Source: an uncultured Pelagibacteraceae bacterium (GTDB lineage: Bacteria > Pseudomonadota > Alphaproteobacteria > Pelagibacterales > Pelagibacteraceae). From it: a stretch of 64,000 bases of DNA. The notes beneath the pieces were generated by a model. That model saw nothing but the letters and a program-made list of their open reading frames with translations. It made no database searches and was not told the DNA's origin. A program made the position numbers and the translations under genes. The DNA lies in assembly GCA_902564385.1 (NCBI GenBank), contig CACFAT010000006.1, forward strand, positions 1 to 64,000, read 5' to 3'. Positions 26,552 through 35,809 of the stretch are shown here, in pieces. Positions within the stretch are counted from its first letter, which is position 1. Every line of letters starts with the position of its first letter.

Positions 26552-27133
26552 TCAAATTCCAGTTTTATTGGTAATATTTAGTTTTTCTTTATCTTTCTTT
26601 TCTTTTAATATTCTTCTCTCAGCCTTTTCTAAAGCTGCTACTAAATCTTTTTGAGAAAATAAGCCCATGGCAACAGGATCTTTAGCGTTCAAACTATTAA
26701 AGTTCCAATAGCTTTTATTTCTTATTGAACTGACAGAGTTTTTTGTTATCCCAACTAATCTTGCTATTTGGGAATCTTTTAATATTGAGTGATTTTTTAA
26801 TAACCATAAAGCTGAGTCAGGTTTGTCCTGTCGTTTGGATAGTGGAACATATTTTTTAATTTTATTATCAGTATTTTTTATTTCAACTTCTTCATCAATA
26901 ATATTTAAAGGGCGGTTCTCATCTGTTGACGAAAGATTAATTTCTTCTTCAGTTAATTGTCCTGATATAATTGGGTTGTATCCAACAATTCCTTTAGCGA
27001 CTTCTCCATCAGCTATCCCTTGAATTTCCACCTCATGTAACTTACAAAAATTTGCTATCTGTTTAAATGTTAGAGATGTGTTTTCTACAAGCCATACAGC
27101 TGTTGCCATTGGCATCAATGGAGCTTTTGACAT
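26552..27133 (-). CDS. trcR: DUF1013 cell-cycle transcriptional regulator TrcR
   Basis: A 193-residue protein of the alphaproteobacterial DUF1013 family. It starts [20 protein letters not shown] followed by LTFKQIANFCKLHEVEIQGIADGEV, a helix-turn-helix-like segment. A second one comes near residues 108-135 (ALWLLKNHSILKDSQIARLV and ITKNSVSSIRN). The Caulobacter homologue TrcR works with RNA polymerase in cell-cycle transcription. Its start overlaps the rpmE stop by one base (TAATG), linking it to the ribosomal protein gene. Confidence 0.88.
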   Translation of the reverse strand: MSKAPLMPMATAVWLVENTSLTFKQIANFCKLHEVEIQGIADGEVAKGIVGYNPIISGQLTEEEINLSSTDENRPLNIIDEEVEIKNTDNKIKKYVPLSKRQDKPDSALWLLKNHSILKDSQIARLVGITKNSVSSIRNKSYWNFNSLNAKDPVAMGLFSQKDLVAALEKAERRILKEKKDKEKLNITNKTGI

Positions 27134-27363
27134 TAATTTTTATTCTCAGATCTAAAATTTTGGAACTTTTTGTTGAATTTACTGATTCTTCCTTTATCCA
27201 ATATTTTTTGTTTTCCACCCGTCCAAGCTGAATGAGATTTTGGATCAATTTCAAGTTTTAGAATTTCATTTTCAGATCCCCAAGTAGATCTCGTCTCAAA
27301 TTGAGTCCCATCAGTCATTTCAACTTTTATTTTATGATATTCTGGATGAATATTTTTTTTCAT
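27133..27363 (-). CDS. rpmE: 50S ribosomal protein L31 (cysteine-free form)
   Basis: A 76-residue L31 starting [20 protein letters not shown], with [25 protein letters not shown] and FNKKFQNF. The CxxC zinc motif of the E. coli type is absent, as is usual in alphaproteobacteria. Coupled to trcR downstream by a one-base overlap; 35 bases separate it from suhB upstream. Confidence 0.95.
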   Translation of the reverse strand: MKKNIHPEYHKIKVEMTDGTQFETRSTWGSENEILKLEIDPKSHSAWTGGKQKILDKGRISKFNKKFQNFRSENKN

Positions 27364-27398
27364 GGGCAGCCTTATAACAAAATTTGTTTTAAAAACAA

Positions 27399-28145
27399 TT
27401 AAAAGTTATCTAATTTTTTTAACATTTTTTCATATATATTTGAATTCCCAGCCCTAATATCGATATTACTTATTTTGAAATCTCTGACGTCACTAACTTT
27501 TCCTCCAGCTTCTTCTACTATTAATTTTCCCGCAGCTATATCCCATAAATTTATTTTGTTATGAAAATATCCATCAAATCTTCCACAACCAACATAAGCC
27601 AAATCTAAAGCAGCACAACCTGTATTCCTTAAATTTAGTTTAGGGTGTATTGATTTTATACCATTGCTGTTAGAAGCAAACAAACATTCTTCAAGATTTG
27701 ATTTTTTTGATACTCTTATTCTATTATTATTTATAAACGATCCATTATTCCTTTCTGCATAAAAGATTTCATTTTTTAATGGATCAAAAATCAACCCACT
27801 AATAATTTCACCATCTATTTGTAAAGCAACTGATATTGCAAAATGAGGTATACCATGTAAAAAATTTATTGTCCCATCTATTGGGTCTATGATCCAAAAA
27901 ATATCTTTATTTTTATTTATAATTTTACCGGTTTCTTCTGTTAAAAAAGAGTAATTTTTTTTTGATTTTGATAATTCATCTATTAAAATTTTTTCTACGC
28001 GCTTATCTGTTTTAGTTACAAAATCTTTTGGACCTTTTCTGGAAACTTGCAAATTTTCTATTTCACCAAAATCTCTTATAATTATTTTAGATGCTTTTTC
28101 ACATGCCTTTATCATTAAATTTAAATTTGCTGATATTGAATTCAT
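27399..28145 (-). CDS. suhB: Inositol monophosphatase family protein SuhB
   Basis: A 248-residue metal-dependent phosphatase. Motifs are [13 protein letters not shown], the EETG metal site (FLTEETGKI), [20 protein letters not shown] as the signature DPxDGTxNF near residues 84-92, and the C-terminal [19 protein letters not shown]. Family members hydrolyse inositol phosphates and related sugar phosphates; bacterial SuhB also contacts NusA/ribosomal RNA transcription complexes in E. coli. It follows efp by one base within the tkt operon. Confidence 0.92.
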   Translation of the reverse strand: MNSISANLNLMIKACEKASKIIIRDFGEIENLQVSRKGPKDFVTKTDKRVEKILIDELSKSKKNYSFLTEETGKIINKNKDIFWIIDPIDGTINFLHGIPHFAISVALQIDGEIISGLIFDPLKNEIFYAERNNGSFINNNRIRVSKKSNLEECLFASNSNGIKSIHPKLNLRNTGCAALDLAYVGCGRFDGYFHNKINLWDIAAGKLIVEEAGGKVSDVRDFKISNIDIRAGNSNIYEKMLKKLDNF

Positions 28146-28146
28146 A

Positions 28147-28707
28147 TTAAATTTTTTTTATATATTCCATAGTTCGTGTATCAATTATAACTTTATCGCC
28201 ATTTTCAATAAATGGTGGAACTTGAATACTTAAACCATTATCTAATTTTGCAGGTTTATAAGAAGAAGAAACTGTTTGACCCTTTAAAGCCACATCTGTT
28301 GTATCAATTTTACATGTGATTTGGTTTGGGAGAGTGATGCTCAAAGGTATCTCGTTATAAAAATTTATATTAACTTCTAAATTTTCTGACAGCAACTTAC
28401 CTTTCTCTCCAACTATGTTGTGATTTAAATTAATCTGTTCAAACGTATCAGGATTCATAAAGTGAAAATCATTTTCATCCTTGTATAAAAAATTATATTT
28501 TATTTCATCTAATGAGGCCTTCTCTATTGTTTCACTTGATCGAAATCTTTCATTTAATTTAGTACTTTTGTTTAAACTTTTCATCTCTACTTGAGCAAAA
28601 GCTCCACCCTTACCAGGCTTGACATGATTTGTTTTCAGAACTTCCCATAAATCGTCTTTGTGTTCTATTATCATACCAACTCTTATTTCTGTAGCATTGA
28701 TTTTCAT
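28147..28707 (-). CDS. efp: Elongation factor P
   Basis: A 186-residue EF-P with the three-domain length. The N-terminus MKINATEIRVGMIIEHKDDL leads to HVKPGKGGAFAQVEMK, where the Lys/Gly loop is the usual modification site tip (here Lys-33 between Pro and Gly). The C-terminal domain has LPNQITCKIDTTDVALKGQT, and IQVPPFIENGDKVIIDTRTMEY ends it. EF-P relieves ribosome stalling at proline stretches. Its ATG overlaps the thiE stop (ATGA). Confidence 0.95.
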   Translation of the reverse strand: MKINATEIRVGMIIEHKDDLWEVLKTNHVKPGKGGAFAQVEMKSLNKSTKLNERFRSSETIEKASLDEIKYNFLYKDENDFHFMNPDTFEQINLNHNIVGEKGKLLSENLEVNINFYNEIPLSITLPNQITCKIDTTDVALKGQTVSSSYKPAKLDNGLSIQVPPFIENGDKVIIDTRTMEYIKKI

Positions 28708-29321
28708 TTTAAATTTTTAATAGCTTGTTGCGGTTTAAGTTTTTTATTATTCCAAATGTAGCCTGAGATAGCTAAAAAATCTGCTTTATTCAATAACAGA
28801 TTTTTATAATTTTTCGCATTTATTCCACCAATAGCAACTACTGGTAAATTAGTTGACTTTTTTATATTAATCAAAGTTTTGATGTGTGCTTTATAAATGG
28901 TCTTCTTGGTTTTTGATTTATAGAATGCCCCTAAAGCAATATAATCAGCTCCATCTATTAAAGCTTTTTTAGCCAATTTAATTGAATTGTGACAAGTAAC
29001 TCCAATAATTTTTTTTTTTAATATTTTTTTAGCTTTTTTTATATTCATATCCTTTTGACCTAAATGACAACCATCAGCATTAACTTTTAAAGCAAGATAA
29101 GGACTGTCATTAATAATAAATTTTACTTTGTTCTTTTTACAAATTTTCAAAACTTTTTTTGCGATCATTATTTTCTTGCTAAAACTTTCTTTTTTAAGCC
29201 TGAGTTGAAAAAATTTTATTTTTTTTGATTGTAATACTAGATTTAAATTATTATAAAATAATTTATCTAAATTTTTGCTAGGAGAAATTAAATAGATAAA
29301 TTTCTTATTGCGATTTTTCAA
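28704..29321 (-). CDS. thiE: Thiamine phosphate synthase
   Basis: Joins hydroxymethylpyrimidine diphosphate with thiazole phosphate to form thiamine phosphate. It has a TIM-barrel with FFQLRLKKES-type start strand, FIINDSPYLALKVNADGCHLGQ near the centre and IIGVTCHNSIKLAKKA. GADYIALGAFYKSKTKKT and VVAIGGINAKN follow, the pyrophosphate loops. The frame is open up to an ATG at 29378, but that start overlaps fba by 74 bases and adds non-family residues. The TTG at 29321 (17-base overlap, product about 205 residues) is preferred. It sits in a glycolytic operon whose first gene, tkt, needs thiamine diphosphate. Confidence 0.88.
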   Translation of the reverse strand: MKNRNKKFIYLISPSKNLDKLFYNNLNLVLQSKKIKFFQLRLKKESFSKKIMIAKKVLKICKKNKVKFIINDSPYLALKVNADGCHLGQKDMNIKKAKKILKKKIIGVTCHNSIKLAKKALIDGADYIALGAFYKSKTKKTIYKAHIKTLINIKKSTNLPVVAIGGINAKNYKNLLLNKADFLAISGYIWNNKKLKPQQAIKNLK

Positions 29322-30318
29322 GATTTTCTGACCATTTTCCTTGTGAGGCCAAAGTACACATTTTAGCTCTATGATCAAATATTTCCTGTGTTCCTGTTGT
29401 ATTATTTATATCTTTTGACCAAAATTTTAATGCACTTTGTTGTAGAGCTCTTCCATAAGAATATGTCATTATAAAATTTGTATCATTTTTAATATTTATT
29501 TGGTTGAGGTTTGCTGTTGCCTCTATTTCTGTTTGGCCTCCTGAAAGAAAAGCTATTCCCGGTACTGAAGAAGGGACATTTTTTTTTAAACATTCTAAAG
29601 TAAGCTCTGCTATTTCTTCATTTGAAACTTTTTCACTAGAATCTTTTCCAGGTAAAATCATGTTTGGTTTTAAAATTGTTCCTTTTAAATCAACATTATG
29701 TAATTCTAACTCATCATAGCATTTTTTAATCACTTCAGAAGTTTTATTAAAACAATCTTTAGCCGAATGGTCACCTTCCATTAAAACTTCGGGTTCAATT
29801 ATAGGTACCATTCCTGATTCTTGGACTAATGCAGCATATCTGGCTAATGCATTAGCGTTAGCTGAAATTGATAAATTGCTTGGATATTTATCAGATATTG
29901 AATAGACACCTCTCCATTTCGTGAATCTTGCTCCAAGTTTATAATAGTCCTTTAATCTTTCCCTCAAACCATCTAAACCTTCAGTAATTTTTTCTTCGTT
30001 TGATCCTGCCAACATTTTGGCTCCTGTATCAACTTTAATTCCAGTTATTGATCCACTTGAGCTTATTAGTTCAGGTATATTTTTTCCAAAAGATGTTTTT
30101 TGTCTTATTGTTTCGTCATATAATATTACTCCACCTATACAATCTTTCATTGTGGAAGACGAAAAAAGAGTTTGTCTAAAGAGCAGTCTATTCTTTTCGT
30201 TGGAAGCCACATTCACCGAGTCTAATCTTTTTGTCATTGTGGCTGTACTTTCGTCAGCCGCAAGAATACCTTTTCCATTTGATAATATTTGGAGAGCAAT
30301 TTTGTTCAATTCGGACAT
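29305..30318 (-). CDS. Class I fructose-bisphosphate aldolase
   Basis: A 337-residue Schiff-base aldolase of the animal/plant-like type. The N-terminus has GKGILAADESTATMTKRL, then GVILYDETIRQK, GIKVDTGAK, TKWRGVYSI with the conserved Lys/Trp/Arg, IIEPEVLMEGDHS and GTILKPNMILPG with the Schiff-base Lys. FLSGGQTEIEATANL and FSYGRALQ-like YSYGRALQQS complete the phosphate-binding loops. It reversibly splits fructose 1,6-bisphosphate into the two triose phosphates. It abuts pgk with no gap. Confidence 0.94.
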   Translation of the reverse strand: MSELNKIALQILSNGKGILAADESTATMTKRLDSVNVASNEKNRLLFRQTLFSSSTMKDCIGGVILYDETIRQKTSFGKNIPELISSSGSITGIKVDTGAKMLAGSNEEKITEGLDGLRERLKDYYKLGARFTKWRGVYSISDKYPSNLSISANANALARYAALVQESGMVPIIEPEVLMEGDHSAKDCFNKTSEVIKKCYDELELHNVDLKGTILKPNMILPGKDSSEKVSNEEIAELTLECLKKNVPSSVPGIAFLSGGQTEIEATANLNQINIKNDTNFIMTYSYGRALQQSALKFWSKDINNTTGTQEIFDHRAKMCTLASQGKWSENLEKSQ

Positions 30319-31491
30319 TTAATTCAAAGCTTTTATACCAGGGAGAATTTTGCCTTCAAGATATTCTAAAAAAGCTCCACCTGCAGTTGAAACAAAATTA
30401 AATTTGTTGCTCATATTTAGTGAATTAATGATTGCCACTGTGTCACCACCACCAACTACAGAAAAAATTTTATTCCCTTTATTTGCAATATGTTTTGCTA
30501 TTTCTGAGCTTCCTAAAGAAAAATTTTTATTTTCAAAGTAACCTAATGGGCCATTCCATAATATTGTCGAGGAATCGTCAATAATTTTTTTTATTTCAAT
30601 TAATGTTTTTGATCCTACATCAAGTATCATATCATCATCTTCAATGTCTTTAAAATCTTTTTCAAAAGATTTATCATTCAATTTTTTTCCAATTTTAACA
30701 TCTTTCGGAAAATATATTTTACACTTATTTTTTTCAGCATATGTGAAAATTTCTTGAATTATATAATCAATATTTTTTTCATATACAGAATTACCAATTT
30801 TTAAACCTTTGTATTTCAATATATTGTTTGCCATAGCACCAACTATTATAATACTATTAAATTTTGGTATTAAATTTTTTATTATATTTATTTTTGAAGA
30901 TATTTTAGATCCACCAATTATACATGTTATAGGCTTTTTTATTTCAGAGGTTATCTTATTGAGTGCATTTACCTCTGCATTAATTTGAATTCCGCTATAA
31001 GACGGAATATACTTTGTTATTTTTGATACAGAGGCATGATCTCTGTGTGAACACGAAAATGCATCATTAACATATATTTCACCTAAGCTTGCTAATTTCT
31101 TTGAAAATTTATCATCGTTAGCTTCTTCTTCGGGATAAAATCTAATATTTTCTAATAGTACTAGCTCATCATTTGAATTCTTAAAAATATCTTCTTTATT
31201 TAAATTAAAAACGTTTTCTTTAAGCAATGACACTTTTTTTTTAATTTTGCTTTTAATATACAACGATACCAATTCTAGAGAAAGTTTCTTTACTATTTTA
31301 CCCTTTGGCCTTCCAACGTGAGAGATTATTATAATCTTTGCTTTTTTTTTTAATAGAAATTCTAGTGTAGGTAAAACCTTATCAATTCGGTTAGAATCTG
31401 TTATTTTTCCATTTTTTATAGGAACATTTAAATCAAGTCTAAGAATTACATTTTTATTTTCAATGTTTTCTATATTTTCAATGGATTTCAT
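30319..31491 (-). CDS. pgk: Phosphoglycerate kinase
   Basis: A 390-residue kinase that moves phosphate between 1,3-bisphosphoglycerate and ADP. RLDLNVPIKNGKI is near the N-terminus, followed by SHVGRPKGK, LLENIRFYPEEEAND, VNDAFSCSHRDHASV and the nucleotide-binding region ILWNGPLGYFE and VVGGGDTVA at the C-terminus. Length and motifs are normal. Its ATG overlaps the gap stop by one base. Confidence 0.97.
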   Translation of the reverse strand: MKSIENIENIENKNVILRLDLNVPIKNGKITDSNRIDKVLPTLEFLLKKKAKIIIISHVGRPKGKIVKKLSLELVSLYIKSKIKKKVSLLKENVFNLNKEDIFKNSNDELVLLENIRFYPEEEANDDKFSKKLASLGEIYVNDAFSCSHRDHASVSKITKYIPSYSGIQINAEVNALNKITSEIKKPITCIIGGSKISSKINIIKNLIPKFNSIIIVGAMANNILKYKGLKIGNSVYEKNIDYIIQEIFTYAEKNKCKIYFPKDVKIGKKLNDKSFEKDFKDIEDDDMILDVGSKTLIEIKKIIDDSSTILWNGPLGYFENKNFSLGSSEIAKHIANKGNKIFSVVGGGDTVAIINSLNMSNKFNFVSTAGGAFLEYLEGKILPGIKALN

Positions 31492-32498
31492 TATTTGATC
31501 TTGCTTACATACTCAGCAATATCACACATTCTATTCGAGAAACCCCATTCATTATCATACCAAGCTGAAATTTTTCCCATTTTATTGCCAACTACATTAG
31601 TAAGTGAGGAGTCTATGATTGCAGATGCACTATTGTGATTAAAATCAACTGAGACTAGCTTCTCATCTGTAACATTTAGAATATTTTTAAGTTTCGTTTT
31701 AGAAGCCAAAAATAAAGAGTTATTTAATTTTTTTACAGTAATATTTTTTTTTACATTAAATATAAATTCAATTAATGAAACATTTGGTGTTGGAACTCTC
31801 ATTGCTACTCCTTCTAGCTTACCTTTCAATGAGGGTACAATCTCACCAATAGCTTTTGATGCGCCAGTAGATGTGGGTACAATTGATTGACTAGCAGATC
31901 TTGCCCTTCTTGGATCTTTATGAGAATTATCTAATATTTTTTGATCACTTGTGAAAGCATGTATGGTTGTCATAAAACCATTAAGAATTCTAAAATTTTT
32001 ATTAATTACGTCTGCAACGGGAGCTAAACAATTTGTTGTACAAGAAGCTGCTGAAATAATTCTATCATTCTTGTTGATCTTCTTATGATTTACGCCAAAT
32101 ACTATAGTTTTATCTGCCATTTTACATGGGGCAGATACAATAACTTTTTTTGCTCCATTTACTATATGTGGCAGTAATTGATCTTTAGAATTAAACTTAC
32201 CTGTGCACTCAAAAACATAATCAACACCATATTTTTTCCACTTTATGTCATTAATCATAGAGTGCTGGGTGTAAGATATTTTTTCTTTATTTATTTTTAT
32301 ATAATTTTCTCCAGATTTTACTAGATAACTAAAATTTCCATGAATTGAATCATATTTTAATAAATTTGCACAAATTTCAGAGCCCGATCTATTATTAATA
32401 TGTTTGATAACTATTTTACCTTTGTAATTTTCATAAATTGACCTCACAATCATTCTGCCAATTCTTCCCATGCCATTAATGCCAACTTTTATTGTCAT
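31491..32498 (-). CDS. gap: Type I glyceraldehyde-3-phosphate dehydrogenase
   Basis: A 335-residue GAPDH. VGINGMGRIGRMIVRSI binds the cofactor, SAASCTTNCLAPVADV carries the catalytic Cys near residue 154, HAFTSDQKILD supplies the catalytic His region, and RARSASQSIVPTSTGASKAIG follows. WYDNEWGFSNRM is at the C-terminus. A run PLxxH...Asn at the adenosine ribose site was not examined closely, so NAD versus NADP preference is not assigned. It overlaps tkt by four bases (ATGA). Confidence 0.97.
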   Translation of the reverse strand: MTIKVGINGMGRIGRMIVRSIYENYKGKIVIKHINNRSGSEICANLLKYDSIHGNFSYLVKSGENYIKINKEKISYTQHSMINDIKWKKYGVDYVFECTGKFNSKDQLLPHIVNGAKKVIVSAPCKMADKTIVFGVNHKKINKNDRIISAASCTTNCLAPVADVINKNFRILNGFMTTIHAFTSDQKILDNSHKDPRRARSASQSIVPTSTGASKAIGEIVPSLKGKLEGVAMRVPTPNVSLIEFIFNVKKNITVKKLNNSLFLASKTKLKNILNVTDEKLVSVDFNHNSASAIIDSSLTNVVGNKMGKISAWYDNEWGFSNRMCDIAEYVSKIK

Positions 32499-34450
32499 TT
32501 TTTTAAATAAATTTTAATTTTTTTACTAATTTTTTCACTACTTAAACCAAAATGATCATAGACTTTTTTATAAGGAGCACTTTTACCGAAGTCTTCTATT
32601 GAAAAAGATAAGCCCTTTTCAATATATTTTTCCCAAGACATTTTTGATCCTGCCTCAATTGCAAAAATGTTTTTGCTTTCTTTTAAGATTTTATCTTTAT
32701 AGCTTTTGTTTTGTTTGTCAAAAATTTCTTGGCAAGGCATTGATATTACTTTTGAATAGATTTTTTGTTTGGCCAATTTATGACTAGTCTCAATTGCAAG
32801 ATTAACTTCGGATCCTGAAGCTAAAATAGTTAAACTTATATTTTTTCCAGTCCTCAAAACCTCGTAGGCTCCCATATAGCATTGATTTTTTTTGCTAAAG
32901 CTATTTCTTATGGCTTTCAAGTTTTGTCTGGTTAAGGCTAATATGCTAGGTGTTTTGTTGCTGTTTAAAGCAATATCCCAACATTCAATTGTCTCGGTTT
33001 GATCAGCTGGCCTTAAAACATTTAGGTTTGGAATGGATCTTAAAGCAGCAAGTTGCTCTACAGGTTGATGCGTAGGTCCATCTTCTCCTAGTCCTATTGA
33101 GTCGTGTGTCATTATATAAATTACCTTCTGTTTCATTATAGCAGAAAGTCTTATTGAAGGTTTGCAATAGTCTGAAAATATTAAAAAAGTACCTCCATAA
33201 GGAATAAAATTACTATGCAATGCCAAACCATTCATTATTCCACTCATAGCATGCTCTCTAACACCATAGTGAATGTAATTACCATTAAAATTATTTGAGC
33301 TAATAATTTTATGTAATTTAGTTTTAGTATTATTTGATCCAGCTAAATCAGCAGAACCTCCAATTAATGTATTTCTCTCTTTTAAAATTGCGGATAAAAA
33401 TTCTTCTGAGGATTTTCTTGTGGCTTGACTCTTAAAATTTTTTATTGCATCTTTTTTTTGCTTTATAATTGAACTTGAGAATTTATTTTTAATAATACTT
33501 TTATATTTTACTTTGTGTTTACTAAAAATTTTATTCCATATTTTTTCTTTTTTAATACCTTTTTCTCCGATTTTCCTCCAATCATTTAAAATTTTTTTAG
33601 GTATTTTAAATGGCTTGTATTCCCAACCTAATTTTTTTCTGACTAACTTAATTTCATCTATTCCAAGAGGACTTCCATGAGAAGAAGCCTTTCCACTTTT
33701 ATTTGGAGATCCAAATCCTATTGTAGTTTTACACGAAATCACAGTTGGTTTTTTTGATGTTTGTGCTTTTTTTAACGCATTATAAATTTCTCTGTAATTA
33801 TGCCCATTGATTAAAATATAATTCCATCCATAGCTTTTAAATCTGTTTTTATAATCATCTGAGACTGCTAAACTAGTAGGACCATCTATTGAAATAGAAT
33901 TATTATCAAAAAGCATTATAAGATTCCTAAGTTTAAGGTGACCGGCCAGACTCATTGCTTCGTGACTTATTCCTTCCATAAGGCACCCATCACCAGCCAA
34001 GACATAGGTTTTGTGATTTATTAAATTACTTCCTAATTTTTTCTTTAAGATTTCTTCTGCAATTGCAAAACCCACAGAATTTGCAATCCCTTGACCTAAA
34101 GGACCAGTTGTTGTTTCAATACCTGAGTTTGGGTGATACTCTGGGTGTCCAGCACAAATTGAATTTAGTTGTCTAAATTTCTTGATGTCGTTTAGTGATA
34201 CACTTTTATACCCAGTTAAGTACAAAAGCGAGTAAAGCAACATTGATCCGTGTCCAGCTGATAAAATAAATCTATCTCTATCAAGCCAGTTTGGATTTTT
34301 TGGATTAAATTTTAGAAAATATTTAAATAAAATTGTTGCAACGTCAGCCATACCCATTGGCATACCTGGGTGACCAGAATTCGCGTTTTGAACCGCATCC
34401 ATTGATAAAAAACGAATAGCATTTGATAAATTTTTTTCTATATTTTTCAA
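32495..34450 (-). CDS. tkt: Transketolase
   Basis: A 651-residue thiamine-diphosphate enzyme of the pentose phosphate pathway. The N-terminal domain has MDAVQNANSGHPGMPMGMAD, LSAGHGSMLLYSLLYL and TTGPLGQGIANSVGFAIAEE. The GDG...N metal/ThDP motif starts at LAGDGCLMEGISHEA. The central domain has HYGVREHAMSGIMNGLALH with the catalytic Glu and HDSIGLGEDGPTHQPVEQ. It is the first gene of the minus-strand operon tkt-gap-pgk-fba-thiE-efp-suhB and diverges from the zapA cluster across a 52-base gap. Confidence 0.97.
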   Translation of the reverse strand: MKNIEKNLSNAIRFLSMDAVQNANSGHPGMPMGMADVATILFKYFLKFNPKNPNWLDRDRFILSAGHGSMLLYSLLYLTGYKSVSLNDIKKFRQLNSICAGHPEYHPNSGIETTTGPLGQGIANSVGFAIAEEILKKKLGSNLINHKTYVLAGDGCLMEGISHEAMSLAGHLKLRNLIMLFDNNSISIDGPTSLAVSDDYKNRFKSYGWNYILINGHNYREIYNALKKAQTSKKPTVISCKTTIGFGSPNKSGKASSHGSPLGIDEIKLVRKKLGWEYKPFKIPKKILNDWRKIGEKGIKKEKIWNKIFSKHKVKYKSIIKNKFSSSIIKQKKDAIKNFKSQATRKSSEEFLSAILKERNTLIGGSADLAGSNNTKTKLHKIISSNNFNGNYIHYGVREHAMSGIMNGLALHSNFIPYGGTFLIFSDYCKPSIRLSAIMKQKVIYIMTHDSIGLGEDGPTHQPVEQLAALRSIPNLNVLRPADQTETIECWDIALNSNKTPSILALTRQNLKAIRNSFSKKNQCYMGAYEVLRTGKNISLTILASGSEVNLAIETSHKLAKQKIYSKVISMPCQEIFDKQNKSYKDKILKESKNIFAIEAGSKMSWEKYIEKGLSFSIEDFGKSAPYKKVYDHFGLSSEKISKKIKIYLKK

Positions 34451-34502
34451 AAAGTATCCTATCTAGACTTAGGTGATTCAATTTATTAATATAGATATAT
34501 AT

Positions 34503-34826
34503 ATGAAAAACATTGATGAAAAAGAAAAAAAATTAAAGGATACTTTAAAAAAGTTAGGAGAGATAAACATTCAACATAATGAAGAATTAAATAAAGTTTC
34601 AATTTTAAAAGATCAAAAAAATCAATTAGAAATTGAAAAAAAACAGATAACCACATCTCTGCAAAGCTTAGAAGAAGAAAACTTAAAACTTAGAAGTCAA
34701 ATAAATGAATTAAAAAAGGATTACGAATTTTCAAAAAGAAAAGAAAATCAATTTAATGAAAAAATTGATGAATTAAATCAAGAAACAGATAATTTATTGG
34801 AAGAAATAGATAAATGGCAAATGTAA
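34503..34826 (+). CDS. Coiled-coil protein upstream of zapA (DUF4164-like)
   Basis: About 107 residues when started at the ATG 34503; a GTG 30 bases upstream would add an unlikely hydrophobic start. The product is almost entirely charged heptad-like helix (LKDTLKKLGEIN through LLEEIDKW), a typical coiled coil. Alphaproteobacteria commonly have a small coiled-coil DUF4164-type gene directly before zapA, and the same place here suggests a role in divisome assembly. It overlaps zapA by 13 bases. Confidence 0.7.
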   Translation: MKNIDEKEKKLKDTLKKLGEINIQHNEELNKVSILKDQKNQLEIEKKQITTSLQSLEEENLKLRSQINELKKDYEFSKRKENQFNEKIDELNQETDNLLEEIDKWQM

Positions 34827-35260
34827 ATATAAAATTTAACGGCAAAGAATATTTATTATCTTGTGAGGATGGTCAAGAGGAACATTTGGAAGAATTATCT
34901 TTAAATTTAAATAAAAAATTCAATAATTTAAAATTCGATCTTGGAAATATTGGAGAGAATAAATTATTACTAATATCTTCTATAAAAGTCATGGATGAGT
35001 ATTTTGAAACCAAAAAAAAAGTAGATACGCAAAAAAAAGAGCTTCAAGAATTAAAAGAAAAATTTAAAGAATTAAAATCTTTAGTTTATCAGTACAAAGA
35101 TAACAAAGAAAATGAAATTAAAAATTTAAGCTCAACACAAGAAGAACTTAAGAGTGATATTGAAAACTACAAAATAAGTTATGAGAATTTAATAGATAAA
35201 GTAACTTTAGAAATAGAAGACTTTGTCAAAAAAAATAGCACAAATACTTCTGTTTCATAA
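34814..35260 (+). CDS. zapA: Cell division protein ZapA
   Basis: A 148-residue FtsZ-associated protein. The N-terminal globular part reads MANVNIKFNGKEYLLSCEDG, followed by QEEHLEELSLNLNKKF and ENKLLLISSIKVMDEYFE, which match the ZapA head domain. The C-terminal half is a long coiled coil. Longer than E. coli ZapA (109 residues), but a similar extension exists in alphaproteobacterial forms. It overlaps the upstream coiled-coil gene. Confidence 0.88.
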   Translation: MANVNIKFNGKEYLLSCEDGQEEHLEELSLNLNKKFNNLKFDLGNIGENKLLLISSIKVMDEYFETKKKVDTQKKELQELKEKFKELKSLVYQYKDNKENEIKNLSSTQEELKSDIENYKISYENLIDKVTLEIEDFVKKNSTNTSVS

Positions 35261-35267
35261 AATATCA

Positions 35268-35807
35268 GTGTCAAAATTTAAACTAAGAAAAAAAATTATT
35301 AATATTAGAAAAAAAAAATATTTTGAAATCAAAATAGGCAATAATGTTATAAATAGTTTTCCTAATAAAATTAATCTATCAAAAAATAAAATTATTGGAG
35401 GTTATTTTCCAATAAATTCTGAATTTGATTGTTTGCAAATACTAAAAAAATTTTATTCTAACGGTTATAGTATTTCGTTGCCAATTATAAAAAGAAATCA
35501 TCAAATGGATTTTTATAAATGGAGTCCAAACGATCCTTTAACAATAAGCTCGTTTGGAATTCCTCAACCATTAAAATTAAAAAAAGTATACCCAGATATA
35601 ATATTTGTACCAATAGTTGCTTTTGATAAATTCAGGAACAGAATTGGCTATGGTGGTGGATTTTATGATAGATATTTAGAAAAAATTTCTCAAATTAAAA
35701 AATTTACAACAATTGGACTGGCTTTTTCATATCAAAAAGTTAATAAAATTAATGTTGAAAATTTTGATAGAAAATTAGATTTAATTTTGACAGAAAAATT
35801 AATATAA
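35268..35807 (+). CDS. ygfA: 5-formyltetrahydrofolate cyclo-ligase
   Basis: Converts 5-formyl-THF to 5,10-methenyl-THF using ATP. KFKLRKKIINIRKKKY begins the domain; IIGGYFPINSEFD and YSISLPIIK lie in the middle, and the signature FRNRIGYGGGFYDRYL is near residue 133. The frame is open upstream into zapA, but the GTG at 35268, seven bases after the zapA stop, gives the family length of 179 residues. The zapA-ygfA order is conserved in many proteobacteria; no 6S RNA fits in the gap here. Confidence 0.9.
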   Translation: MSKFKLRKKIINIRKKKYFEIKIGNNVINSFPNKINLSKNKIIGGYFPINSEFDCLQILKKFYSNGYSISLPIIKRNHQMDFYKWSPNDPLTISSFGIPQPLKLKKVYPDIIFVPIVAFDKFRNRIGYGGGFYDRYLEKISQIKKFTTIGLAFSYQKVNKINVENFDRKLDLILTEKLI

Positions 35808-35809
35808 AA

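Noticed and set aside
34480-34502. TA-rich repeat before the coiled-coil gene
   Set aside because: The short run of alternating T and A is not longer than expected in this composition and has no repeat unit worth calling.
35261-35267. Possible 6S RNA between zapA and ygfA
   Set aside because: Some proteobacteria carry 6S RNA here, but only seven bases separate the genes.
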